Below are positions 15,611 to 24,494 of a stretch of DNA of 64,000 nt, piece after piece. The notes under the pieces are model-generated. The model saw only the letters and a list, made by a program, of their open reading frames with translations, made no database searches and was not told where the DNA came from. The first letter of the stretch is position 1; each line of letters begins with the position of its first letter. Source of the DNA: Streptomyces longwoodensis (GTDB lineage Bacteria > Actinomycetota > Actinomycetes > Streptomycetales > Streptomycetaceae); contig NZ_KQ948567.1 of the NCBI RefSeq assembly GCF_001514125.1, forward strand, positions 62,001 to 126,000, read 5' to 3'. The position numbers and the translations under genes are program-made.

Positions 15611-16840
15611 ATGCGACCGATACGGCCGTCGTCCACCGCTCGTCGAGGCGGGAGCACGCGTCGCCGAAGCCTCCCCACCCTGTCGGCCGTCGCCCTCGCC
15701 TCGGCGCTCGCGCTCACCGCGACGGCGTGCGGCGGGGACGACACCGACGCGTCCGGGCAGTCCTCCGCGTCCGCCTCGGCCGGCGAGGGCGGCCACGGGA
15801 AGATCAAGATCCCGGACGACCTGAAGAACCGGCTCAAGGAACACGGGATCGACCTCGACAAGTGGAAGAACGGGGCCTGGAAGAACTGGGACCGGGACGA
15901 CTGGCTGCGCGAGGCGAAGGACTTCGTCAACCCGATCATCGAGGGACTGTGGGACCCGGACCGCATGCGAGACGCCGAGGACCCCGACCGGGGCGTGGAC
16001 AGCGGTGACCTCTCGGCCGACCAGGGCGTGACCGACCCGACGCCGGACCCGGTGGACGCGCAGGCCGTGCCGACCGCCTACCACGCCAACGCGGCCGAGG
16101 CGGGCAAGGTGTTCTTCGACTCCCCCGAGGGCACGATGGTCTGCTCGGCGACGGTGGTGAAGGACCCGGCGCACCCGGGCAAGTCCAACCTCGTGTGGAC
16201 CGCGGGTCACTGTGTGCACGCGGGCAAGAAGGGCGGCTGGTACCGCAACATCGCGTTCGTGCCGTCCTACAACGACGCGGGGCTGTCGACCTCGGCGTTG
16301 CAGACCGCGACCAGGGAGCAGGTGGCCCCGTACGGCGTCTGGTGGGGTGACTGGGCGCGGACCTCGGACCAGTGGATCGCGCAGGGCGGCCAGACCGGCG
16401 GCGACGGGGCGCCGTACGACTTCGCGGTGATCCATGTGACGCCGGAGCAGGGTGGTTCGGGGAAGTCGCTGGAGGAGACGGTGGGTTCGGCGCTGCCGGT
16501 GGACTTCGACGCGCCGGCCGTGCCGCAGGTGCGGAACATGACGGCGACCGGCTACCCGGCGGGTGCGCCCTACGACGGGCAGAAGCTCTACCAGTGCAAG
16601 GACAAGCCGGGGCGGCTGTCGCTGGGTGCCTCGGACCCGACGATGTACCGCATCGGCTGCACGATGACCGGCGGTTCGTCCGGTGGCGGCTGGGTGGAGA
16701 CCGGCTCGGACGGCAAGCCGGCGCTGGTGTCCAACACGTCCATCGGCCCGGTCCGTTCGGGCTGGCTCGCGGGGCCGCGGCTGGGTGCGGTGGCCAAGGG
16801 CGTGTACGACTCGGTGAGCAAGAAGTTCGCCGGTCAGTGA
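15611..16840 (+). CDS. Trypsin-like serine peptidase lipoprotein, copy 1
   Basis: A 409-residue secreted lipoprotein. The signal peptide ends in the lipobox LTATAC (C40), so the mature protein should be anchored to the outer face of the membrane. Residues about 60-115 form a conserved charged, tryptophan-rich region (KIKIPDDLKNRLKEHGIDLD, then KDFVNPIIEGLW). A chymotrypsin-like domain follows with His200 in WTAGHCVH, Asp270 in YDFAVIHV and Ser357 in GGSSGGGW. An AGGGGGA ribosome site precedes the ATG at 15611. The next gene is a close paralogue 96 bases downstream. The serine sits in GSSGG rather than GDSGG, so specificity may differ from classical trypsins. Confidence 0.85.
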   Translation: MRPIRPSSTARRGGSTRRRSLPTLSAVALASALALTATACGGDDTDASGQSSASASAGEGGHGKIKIPDDLKNRLKEHGIDLDKWKNGAWKNWDRDDWLREAKDFVNPIIEGLWDPDRMRDAEDPDRGVDSGDLSADQGVTDPTPDPVDAQAVPTAYHANAAEAGKVFFDSPEGTMVCSATVVKDPAHPGKSNLVWTAGHCVHAGKKGGWYRNIAFVPSYNDAGLSTSALQTATREQVAPYGVWWGDWARTSDQWIAQGGQTGGDGAPYDFAVIHVTPEQGGSGKSLEETVGSALPVDFDAPAVPQVRNMTATGYPAGAPYDGQKLYQCKDKPGRLSLGASDPTMYRIGCTMTGGSSGGGWVETGSDGKPALVSNTSIGPVRSGWLAGPRLGAVAKGVYDSVSKKFAGQ

Positions 16841-16936
16841 CGTCGCGCTGAGCCGTCGCGGCACCCGGCACCGGGCGCTCGCAGCGGGCCGCGCCCGCGT
16901 CCGTACACGTTTCTTTCTCACGGGGGTCTCCGCACC

Positions 16937-18229
16937 ATGCACGCCACACGTACTCCTGGTACGCCTCACACAGTTGACACGCCTCGCGCGTCTTCTTCGT
17001 CCCGAGCGTCATCAGCGTCCGGCACGTCCCGGTCCGGCCGGCGGCGCATCCTGGTGGCCGCGACCGGGCTCGTCGCGGCCCTGGCGCTCACCGCGACCGC
17101 CTGCGGCGGCGGGGACGACGACACGGCCGATGGGTCCAACTCCGGTGCCACCGCGACCGCGACCGTCACGGCCGGTGGCGGCGAAGGCGGTGACGGCAAG
17201 GTCCGCCTCCCCGCCGGTGTCGCCGACAAGCTGAAGCGCCACGGCATCGACGTGGACGACTGGGCCAAGGGCGGCTGGCGGGACTGGGGCGAGGACAAGT
17301 GGCTCAGCGCGGCCAAGGACTTCGTCAACCCCATGATCGAGGGCCTGTGGAAGCCGGAGCGGATGAAGTCGGCGAAGGAGGCCGACAAGACGGTCACGGC
17401 CAAGGACGCCGCCGCCGACCAGGGCGTGAGCGATCCCGCGCCCGAGCCCGTCGAGGCGTTGGCCGAGAAGACGCCGTACCACGAGAACGCGGCCCCGGTC
17501 GGCAAGGTCTTCTTCGACTCGCCCGAGGGGTCGATGGTCTGCTCCGGCACGGTGATCAAGGACGTGAACCATCCGGGCAAGTCCGACCTCGTGTGGACGG
17601 CGGGCCACTGTGTGCACGCGGGGTCGGGCGGCGGCTGGTACCGCAACATCGCCTTCGTGCCCGCCTACAACGACCTCGGTGAGTCCGAGGCACAGTTGCG
17701 CAACGCCACCTCCACGGAGATCGCGCCCTACGGCAACTGGTGGGCCGACTGGGCCTCCACGTCGAAGGAGTGGATCGCGGGTGGCTCGGAGACGGGCGGC
17801 GCGGGGGCGGCGTACGACTACGCGGTGCTGCACGTCACGCCGGAGCAGGGCTCGAAGTCGCTGGAGGAGACCGTCGGCGGGGCGCTGGACGTCGACTTCT
17901 CGGCGCCGTCCGCGAGCGAGGTGGCCTCGATGGGTGCCTGGGGGTACCCGGCGGCGCCGCCGTACAACGGGCTGAAGATGTTCAAGTGCCTCGACCGGCC
18001 CGGCCGGCTGTCGCTGAGCCCGGCCCTGCCGACGATGTACCGGATCGGCTGCACGATGACCGGGGGTTCGTCGGGCGGCGGCTGGTTCCGGGTGGTGGAC
18101 GGCAGGACGAAGCTGGTGTCCAACACGTCGATCGGCCCGTCCGACAACACCTGGCTGGCCGGCCCGCAGCTCGGCGCGGAGGCCGAGGCGATCTACCGGA
18201 ACATGAGCAGGACGTACGGCGGACGGTGA
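16937..18229 (+). CDS. Trypsin-like serine peptidase lipoprotein, copy 2
   Basis: The 430-residue paralogue of the preceding gene matches it along its whole length apart from a longer, serine-rich N-terminus. The lipobox is LTATAC with C56. The charged N-terminal region is retained (VADKLKRHGIDVDDWAKGGW, then KDFVNPMIEGLW). The triad is His224 (WTAGHCVH), Asp294 (YDYAVLHV) and Ser379 (GGSSGGGW). Conservation of all three catalytic residues suggests both copies are active or recently were. The pair probably arose by tandem duplication and may share a transcript, ended by the strong terminator downstream. Confidence 0.85.
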   Translation: MHATRTPGTPHTVDTPRASSSSRASSASGTSRSGRRRILVAATGLVAALALTATACGGGDDDTADGSNSGATATATVTAGGGEGGDGKVRLPAGVADKLKRHGIDVDDWAKGGWRDWGEDKWLSAAKDFVNPMIEGLWKPERMKSAKEADKTVTAKDAAADQGVSDPAPEPVEALAEKTPYHENAAPVGKVFFDSPEGSMVCSGTVIKDVNHPGKSDLVWTAGHCVHAGSGGGWYRNIAFVPAYNDLGESEAQLRNATSTEIAPYGNWWADWASTSKEWIAGGSETGGAGAAYDYAVLHVTPEQGSKSLEETVGGALDVDFSAPSASEVASMGAWGYPAAPPYNGLKMFKCLDRPGRLSLSPALPTMYRIGCTMTGGSSGGGWFRVVDGRTKLVSNTSIGPSDNTWLAGPQLGAEAEAIYRNMSRTYGGR

Positions 18230-18240
18230 TCCCGCACGCG

Positions 18241-18281
18241 CGAAGGCCCGCCCCCTGCGACGAGCAGGGGGCGGGCCTTCG
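18241..18281. terminator. Strong bidirectional terminator after the protease pair
   Basis: An 18-bp perfect stem (CGAAGGCCCGCCCCCTGC and its complement) with a five-base loop lies 11 bases after the second protease stop and 40 bases before the stop of the convergent hflX gene. One TTT follows on the plus side. Confidence 0.92.
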
Positions 18282-18320
18282 GTTTCGGCGTCTGCGCGGT
18301 GCGCGTGCCGGACGCAGGTG

Positions 18321-19814
18321 TCAGAGTGCCTGCGCCGGTACGTACGGTGCGAGGTCCGCGGCCAGTTCCTCGTGGACCCGCGCCTTGAGCAGGGTGCCCT
18401 CCGCGGTGTGCTCCTCCGAGATCACCTCGCCCTCGGTGTGGGCACGGGCGACCAGCTTGCCGTGGGTGTACGGCACGAGCGCCTCGATCTCGACGGACGG
18501 CCTGGGCAGTTCGTTGTCGATCAGCCCGAGCAGTTCGGCGATGCCCTGGCCGGTGCGGGCGGAGACGGCGATGGAGCGCTTCTCCACCCGCAGCAGCCGC
18601 TGGAGCGTCAGCGGGTCGGCCGCGTCGGCCTTGTTGATCACGACGATCTCGGGCACGCCGGTGGCGCCGACGTCCCGGATCACCTCCCGCACGGCCAGCA
18701 GCTGCTCCTCCGGGTTGGGGTGCGAGCCGTCCACCACGTGCAGGATCAGGTCGGCGTCGCCGACCTCCTCCATGGTGGAGCGGAACGCCTCGACCAGGTG
18801 GTGCGGCAGGTGGCGCACGAAGCCGACGGTGTCGGCCAGCGTGTACAGCCGGCCGCTCGGAGTCTCCGCCCGGCGGACGGTCGGGTCCAGGGTCGCGAAC
18901 AGGGCATTCTCGACCAGGACACCCGCGCCTGTGAGGCGGTTGAGCAGGGACGACTTGCCGGCGTTGGTGTAGCCCGCGATGGCGACGGACGGCACCTTGT
19001 TGCGCCGGCGCACCTGGCGCTGGACCTCACGGCCGGTCTTCATCTCCGCGATCTCCCGGCGCATCTTCGCCATCTTCTCGCGGATCCGTCGCCGGTCCGT
19101 CTCGATCTTGGTCTCACCGGGACCACGGGTGGCGAGGCCGCCGCCCTTGCCGCCGCCCATCTGCCGGGACAGCGACTGACCCCAGCCGCGCAGGCGCGGC
19201 AGCATGTACTGCATCTGCGCGAGCGCCACCTGCGCCTTGCCCTCTCGGGACTTGGCGTGCTGGGCGAAGATGTCGAGGATCAGGGCCGTACGGTCGATGA
19301 CCTTGACCTTGACGACGTCCTCGAGGTGGATGAGCTGGCCCGGGCTGAGCTCACCGTCGCAGATGACGGTGTCCGCGCCGGTCTCCAGCACGATGTCGCG
19401 CAGCTCTCCGGCCTTGCCGGAGCCGATGTAGGTGGCGGCGTCGGGCTTGTCGCGGCGCTGGATCACGCCGTCGAGCACGAGGGCGCCGGCCGTCTCCGCG
19501 AGGGCGGCGAGCTCGGCGAGCGAGTTGTCCGCGTCCTGCACCGTCCCCGACGTCCAGACGCCGACGAGGACGACCCGCTCCAGACGGAGCTGTCGGTACT
19601 CGACCTCGGTGACGTCCTCGAGTTCGGTGGAGAGGCCCGCCACGCGGCGCAGGGCCGCGCGCTCGGAGCGGTCGAACTGGTCGCCGTCGCGCTCTCCGTC
19701 GATCTCGTGGCTCCAGGCGACGTCCTCTTCCATCAGGGCATCGGCCCGGAGACCTTCGGGGTAGGCGTGCGCGAAGCGCTTGGTGTCCTGGGAAGGGGAA
19801 GAAGAGGAGGTCAT
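18321..19814 (-). CDS. hflX: Ribosome-associated GTPase HflX
   Basis: HflX binds the large ribosomal subunit and splits stalled ribosomes, mostly under stress. The 497-residue protein has the family N-terminal domain (AATYIGSGKAGEL, GELSPGQ), a coiled-coil linker rich in Arg/Glu, and a GTPase domain with G1 GYTNAGKSSL, G3 DTVGF and G4 NKAD. The segment GGGKGGGLATRGPGETKIE is the HflX glycine-rich loop. The first 80 residues are an extra acidic extension often seen in actinobacteria. The ATG at 19814 follows a GA-rich stretch. It converges with the protease pair. Confidence 0.95.
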   Translation of the reverse strand: MTSSSSPSQDTKRFAHAYPEGLRADALMEEDVAWSHEIDGERDGDQFDRSERAALRRVAGLSTELEDVTEVEYRQLRLERVVLVGVWTSGTVQDADNSLAELAALAETAGALVLDGVIQRRDKPDAATYIGSGKAGELRDIVLETGADTVICDGELSPGQLIHLEDVVKVKVIDRTALILDIFAQHAKSREGKAQVALAQMQYMLPRLRGWGQSLSRQMGGGKGGGLATRGPGETKIETDRRRIREKMAKMRREIAEMKTGREVQRQVRRRNKVPSVAIAGYTNAGKSSLLNRLTGAGVLVENALFATLDPTVRRAETPSGRLYTLADTVGFVRHLPHHLVEAFRSTMEEVGDADLILHVVDGSHPNPEEQLLAVREVIRDVGATGVPEIVVINKADAADPLTLQRLLRVEKRSIAVSARTGQGIAELLGLIDNELPRPSVEIEALVPYTHGKLVARAHTEGEVISEEHTAEGTLLKARVHEELAADLAPYVPAQAL

Positions 19815-19986
19815 TGGATCCTTACGTCGATGGGGATGCCTGTGCGGCGTTCACTTCTGACAACGCGCGAGTACCCCGGGAGATTCCCGTGTCCCGCCCC
19901 TGTCCGGTGGCGCGCCGACCGGTCGATGGTCGCACGGTACGGCCCGTCTCGTCACCGCCTTATTCGACGGACGCCACGGCCTTCCG

Positions 19987-20116
19987 GCCGCCTCGCGCGA
20001 CAGGCGCCGTCCTCTCCCCGCCGCCTCACGCGGCGAACGCCGCCCCCTCCCCGCCGCCTCGCGCGACAGGCGCCGTCCCCTCCCCGCCGCCTCACGCGGC
20101 GGACGCCGTCGCCTTC
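19987..20116. repeat. Tandem repeat, two 66-bp units, at the 3' end of the M1 peptidase gene
   Basis: Two copies offset by 66 bases (starting 19987 and 20053) are nearly identical over about 55 bases. Each holds two related halves of about 33 bases beginning CCGCCGCCTC and alternating GCGCGACAGG with ACGCGGCG. The array overlaps the last codons of the peptidase gene and extends into the gap before hflX. Confidence 0.8.
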
Positions 20117-21744
20117 CGGTCGCCGTGCGGGACAGGCGTCGTGGCCGCCTTTTCCTCGTCCGATCCGGCCGGCGCCGTCGCCTTCCAGTCCGGGTGGCCG
20201 GGCATCGGCGGGGTCTTGTCGCCGTACAGCCAGCCCTGGAAGAAGCCGTCGAGGTCACGGCCGGAGACGCGGGCGGCCAGCGCCGCGAAGTCGGCGGTGC
20301 CCGCGGTGGCGTCCCGGTTCCGTTGCACCCAGGCCCGCTCCAGCTGCTCGAACGCACGTTCGCCGATTTCCTGGCGCAGGGCGTACAGGACGAGCGCGGC
20401 ACCGTCGTAGACGTTCGCGCGGAAGATGCCGATCTTCTGGCCCGGCTTGGGCGGCTTCGGCGCCGCGGGCGGTCCGCCGGAGGCGCGCCAGCGGTCGGAG
20501 GCGCCGTACGCGGCCTTCATCCGCGCCTCCATCGGCCGGTCGGCCTTCTCCTGCGCGTACAGGGACTCGTACCAGGTGGCGTGTCCCTCGTTGAGCCACA
20601 GGTCGGACCAGGTGCGCGGGCTGACGCTGTCGCCGAACCACTGGTGGGACAGCTCATGCACCATGATCGACTCGACGTACCAGGCCGGGTAGGCCGGGTC
20701 GGTGAACACCTCCCGTTCGAAGAGGGAGAGGGTCTGCGTCTCCAGCTCGTAGCCGGTGGAGGCGTCGGCGAGGAGCAGCCCGTACGTCTCGAAGGGGTAG
20801 GCGCCGACCTTGCCCTCCATCCAGGCGATCTGGTCCGGGGTCTTCGTCAGCCACGGCTCCAGCGCGTCGCGGTACCGGGTCGGCACGACGTCCCGCACGG
20901 GCAGTCCGTGCGGGCCCTCGCGGTGGACGACCGCGGAGCGGCCGATGGACACCTGGGCGAGCTCGGTGGCCATGGGGTGCCGGGTCCGGTACGTCCAGGT
21001 CGTCGACCTGTCACCGCGGTCGACGCCGGTGGGCAGGCCGTTGGCGACGGCGGTGTAGTCGTTCGGGGCGGTGATCCGGAGGGTGAACATCGCCTTGTCG
21101 GAGGGGTGGTCGTTGCACGGGAACACGAGGTGGGCCGCGTCCGCCTGGTTGGCCATCGCCAGGCCGTCCGAGGTGCGCACCCAGCCGCCGTCGCGGTCGG
21201 GCGCGGGCATGGGGTCGCTGGTGTGCCGCACGGTGATCCGCGTCCAGCTGCCGCGCGGCAGGGGGCGTTCGGGGGTGACGACCAGGTCGTCCCCTGCCTC
21301 GGTGAAGCCGGCCGGCCGCCCGTCGACCTCGACGGAGCCGACGGTGCCGTGGGCGAAGTCGAGGTTCACGCGGTCCAGGGAGGCCGTCGTGCGGGCGGCG
21401 ATCGTGGTGACCGCCTGCAGCGGTTCGCTGTTGTCTCCCGAGTAGGTGAAGGCCAGGTCGTACGCCGCCACGTCGTAGCCCGGGTTGCCCAGGTACGGGA
21501 AGAGGCGGTCGCCCAGGCCCAGCGGGGCCGCGGGGGCGCTCGCCGCGAGCAGGGCGAAGGAGACGGCGGACGCGGCGCCGGCGAGCAGCGCGGCCCTGGC
21601 CCGGCGCCGACGCGCTGCCGTACGGCCCCGGCGGTCGTCCCGCACTCGGGGCGGGCCGTCGGGGGCGGGCGCCGGGGCGGTGTCGGGCGGGGCGTCGGCA
21701 GCGGAGGACCTGCGGAACCGGGGGGCGCGGAGGGTGAGCGGCAT
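20092..21744 (-). CDS. M1 family metallopeptidase, secreted
   Basis: The 550-residue protein has a basic, proline-rich N-terminus, one hydrophobic segment near residues 50-75 (a late signal sequence or anchor), an M1 N-terminal beta domain, and a zinc site HELSHQWFG (residues 363-367) with the third ligand E386 in NEGHATWYE, the spacing of the M1 HExxH-x18-E motif. The exopeptidase motif GAMEN is replaced by GYELETQ. It lacks the large C-terminal domain of PepN-type enzymes, so it is a short M1 form. The extreme C-terminus is encoded partly by a tandem repeat. Likely an extracytoplasmic aminopeptidase. Confidence 0.85.
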   Translation of the reverse strand: MPLTLRAPRFRRSSAADAPPDTAPAPAPDGPPRVRDDRRGRTAARRRRARAALLAGAASAVSFALLAASAPAAPLGLGDRLFPYLGNPGYDVAAYDLAFTYSGDNSEPLQAVTTIAARTTASLDRVNLDFAHGTVGSVEVDGRPAGFTEAGDDLVVTPERPLPRGSWTRITVRHTSDPMPAPDRDGGWVRTSDGLAMANQADAAHLVFPCNDHPSDKAMFTLRITAPNDYTAVANGLPTGVDRGDRSTTWTYRTRHPMATELAQVSIGRSAVVHREGPHGLPVRDVVPTRYRDALEPWLTKTPDQIAWMEGKVGAYPFETYGLLLADASTGYELETQTLSLFEREVFTDPAYPAWYVESIMVHELSHQWFGDSVSPRTWSDLWLNEGHATWYESLYAQEKADRPMEARMKAAYGASDRWRASGGPPAAPKPPKPGQKIGIFRANVYDGAALVLYALRQEIGERAFEQLERAWVQRNRDATAGTADFAALAARVSGRDLDGFFQGWLYGDKTPPMPGHPDWKATAPAGSDEEKAATTPVPHGDRKATASAA

Positions 21745-21916
21745 GCACCACCGCTACCAGCGCCCGCCCGCCCGACGGCGACGACGCGCGCCCGGCCCAC
21801 CCGAACGGGTCGCTCACGCGCGCGTGGGGTTCACCGGGCCATCACCGCGCCCGGCTCCGTCAGACGGAGCCGACGGAGCCGATGGAGCCGACAGAGCCGG
21901 GCGATGCGGCCACCCG

Positions 21917-24196
21917 TCACGCCGACACGTGGTGCTGCGCGCGCCCCACGTCGTACACCCCGGCCACGTTCCGCATCGCGCGCATCAGGGTGGGCAGGTG
22001 GGAGGCGTCCGGGAGTTGGAGGGTGTAGGTGTGGCGGACGCGCTGCTGGGCGGGCGGTTCGACGGTGGCGGAGACGATCTCGGCGCCCTCCGAGGCGATC
22101 GCCTCGGTCAGGTCGGCCAGCAGGTGCGGCCGGCCGAACGACTCGGCGACCAGCGTGACCCGGCACTCCGTGGTGTCCCCCCAGCGCACGTCGACCTCCG
22201 CGCGCCCCCCGTCCCGCATCCGCGCCACCCCGGCGCACTCGACGCGGTGCACGGTCACCATCCCCCCGCGCACGGCGAAGCCGATCACCTCGTCGGAGGG
22301 CACGGGCGTACAACAGCCGGCGAGCCGCGCGCTCGCCTCGGGCCGTCCGACGACGGTGACGCCGTCACCGGGGCGCGGGGCGGGAGCCTCGGGCGAGGAC
22401 CGTACGACCGCTCCGGCACCGCCCTGCGGTGCGGCGGACCCGGCGCCCTGGTGTGCCGCGACGACCCCCGCGAAGTCCCCCGCCGCACCGGTTCCGGCCG
22501 TCCCATCCGCCCCAGCCGTCGCGACCACCGCCCCCGCACGGTCGTCCGTGGCATCCCGGTCATCCGTCTCCAGGTCCGTCGCCGACGTGGGATGCGCGGT
22601 CAGCCAGCGCTGGATGGCGATACGGGCGGCCGGGGTGTGGGCGTGCTCGAGCCACTCGCGCGAGGGCTCCGAGGCGGGGTCCTGGCCCATGAGGAGCTGG
22701 ACGGTGTCGCCGTCCCGCAGCACGGTGCTCAGGGTCGCGAGGCGGCCGTTGACGCGCGCGCCGATGCACGCGTGGGCGTCCTCGCCGTACTGCGCGTAGG
22801 CGGCGTCGACGCAGGTGGCGCCCTCGGGGAGGCCGAGCGTGCCGCCGTCGGGGCGGAAGACGGTGATCTCGCGGTCCTGGGCGAGGTCCTCGCGCAGGGT
22901 GGACCAGAAGGTGTCGGGGTCCGGAGCGGCCCGCTGCCAGTCGAGGAGCCGGGACAGCCAGCCGGGGCGGGTGGGGTCGACGCGCTCGCCGTCGGCCGTG
23001 GCCTGCTCCTCGGCCGGAGCGGCGGAGGGGTCCGCCGGAGCGGTGTACGGGTTGCCCAGGGCGACGACGCCCGCCTCGGCGACCTTGTGCATCTGGTGGG
23101 TGCGGATGAGGACTTCGGCGACCTGGCCGTCCTCGCGGGCGACGGCGGTGTGCAGCGACTGGTACAGGTTGAACTTGGGGACGGCGATGAAGTCCTTGAA
23201 CTCCGAGACGACGGGCGTCAGACAGGTGTGCAGCTCGCCGAGGACGGCGTAACAGTCGGCGTCCTCGTTGACCAGCACCAGGATGCGCCCGAAGTCGGCG
23301 CCGCGCAGTTCCCCGCGCTTGCGGGAGACCCGGTGGACGGAGACGAAGTGGCGTGGCCGGACGAGGACTTCGGCCGGGATGTCGGCGTCGCGCAGCACCG
23401 CGCGGATGGCGTCGCAGAACTCGGCCAGCGGATCGTCCGGGCGGGAGGCGTTGGCGGCGATCATCTCCCGGGTGTGCGCGTACTCCTCGGGGTGGAGGAT
23501 CGCGAAGACCAGGTCCTCCAGTTCGGTCTTGAGGGCCTGGACGCCGAGGCGTTCGGCGAGCGGGATCAGGACGTCGCGGGTGACCTTGGCGATGCGGGCC
23601 TGCTTCTCGGGGCGCATCACGCCGAGGGTGCGCATGTTGTGCAGCCGGTCGGCGAGTTTGATCGACATCACGCGGACGTCGTTGCCGGTGGCGACGAGCA
23701 TCTTGCGGAAGGTCTCGGGCTCGGCGGCGGCGCCGTAGTCGACCTTCTCCAGCTTGGTGACGCCGTCGACGAGGTAGCGCACCTCCTCGCCGAACTGCTC
23801 GCCGACCTGATCGAGCGTCACCTCGGTGTCCTCGACGGTGTCGTGGAGCAGCGAGGCGGTCAACGTCGTCGTCTCCGCGCCGAGTTCGGCGAGGATGAGG
23901 GTCACGGCGAGGGGGTGGGTGATGTACGGCTCACCGCTCTTGCGCATCTGGCCGCGGTGCGAGGACTCCGCGAGGACGTAGGCGCGGCGCAGGATCTCGA
24001 GGTCCGCGTCGGGGTGGTGGGCGCGGTGGGCCTCGACGACGTGGCCGATGGCGTCGGGCAGCCGGTCGCGCGAGGCGGGCCCGAGGAGCGCGGCGCGGCC
24101 CAGCCTGCGCAGGTCGATCCGGGGGCGGCTGCGCCTGCGGGCCACCGCGGGCGCTACCGGGCCTGGGGTCGCGGGGTTCGTGGCCTCCGCACTCAT
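21917..24196 (-). CDS. rshA: RelA/SpoT homologue, second Rsh enzyme
   Basis: The 759-residue Rsh protein has an HD hydrolase domain (SHRGQMRKSGEPYITHP, LLHDTVEDTE), a synthetase domain (DCYAVLGELHTCLTP, EFKDFIAVPKFNLYQSLHT), a TGS domain (ITVFRPDGGTLGLPEGAT) and a C-terminal ACT domain. It matches the shorter RshA paralogue known in S. coelicolor rather than RelA. The segment that is usually RxKxxxSxxxK at the synthetase entrance reads RPRHFVSVHRVSRKR, so it is diverged and synthetase activity may be weak. A low-complexity insertion of about 100 residues lies between the TGS and ACT domains. The ATG at 24196 follows GGAGG. It degrades or makes (p)ppGpp in the cytoplasm. Confidence 0.88.
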   Translation of the reverse strand: MSAEATNPATPGPVAPAVARRRSRPRIDLRRLGRAALLGPASRDRLPDAIGHVVEAHRAHHPDADLEILRRAYVLAESSHRGQMRKSGEPYITHPLAVTLILAELGAETTTLTASLLHDTVEDTEVTLDQVGEQFGEEVRYLVDGVTKLEKVDYGAAAEPETFRKMLVATGNDVRVMSIKLADRLHNMRTLGVMRPEKQARIAKVTRDVLIPLAERLGVQALKTELEDLVFAILHPEEYAHTREMIAANASRPDDPLAEFCDAIRAVLRDADIPAEVLVRPRHFVSVHRVSRKRGELRGADFGRILVLVNEDADCYAVLGELHTCLTPVVSEFKDFIAVPKFNLYQSLHTAVAREDGQVAEVLIRTHQMHKVAEAGVVALGNPYTAPADPSAAPAEEQATADGERVDPTRPGWLSRLLDWQRAAPDPDTFWSTLREDLAQDREITVFRPDGGTLGLPEGATCVDAAYAQYGEDAHACIGARVNGRLATLSTVLRDGDTVQLLMGQDPASEPSREWLEHAHTPAARIAIQRWLTAHPTSATDLETDDRDATDDRAGAVVATAGADGTAGTGAAGDFAGVVAAHQGAGSAAPQGGAGAVVRSSPEAPAPRPGDGVTVVGRPEASARLAGCCTPVPSDEVIGFAVRGGMVTVHRVECAGVARMRDGGRAEVDVRWGDTTECRVTLVAESFGRPHLLADLTEAIASEGAEIVSATVEPPAQQRVRHTYTLQLPDASHLPTLMRAMRNVAGVYDVGRAQHHVSA

Positions 24197-24494
24197 GGGG
24201 CACCTCCGGCTGCGTCGACCGGCTGACGGGGTGCCCCATGCGGACACGGCTCGGGGCACTGGCGTAGATCCCCCGTCCAGGCCGGTGCTTGATGCTACCG
24301 ACCTCATCACGCCCGACCGACCGCCTCTCGCCGAGCGTGAAACGGATCACCCATTCGAGCGAGGCAAAGGAGGTTTACGTTTTTGCGCCACAGGTACAGG
24401 GCGTCGCCTTCGGCACCAGCGTGCCTGCCACCGCCGGGCCCGCAGGCCGGCCGCGTACATCCTCCCGGACCTGTGAATCGCAGCCCAACTGCCA

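Noticed and set aside
21485..24226. A 913-codon plus-strand frame antisense to rshA and the M1 peptidase start
   Set aside because: It crosses two well-supported genes and has no recognisable protein sequence.
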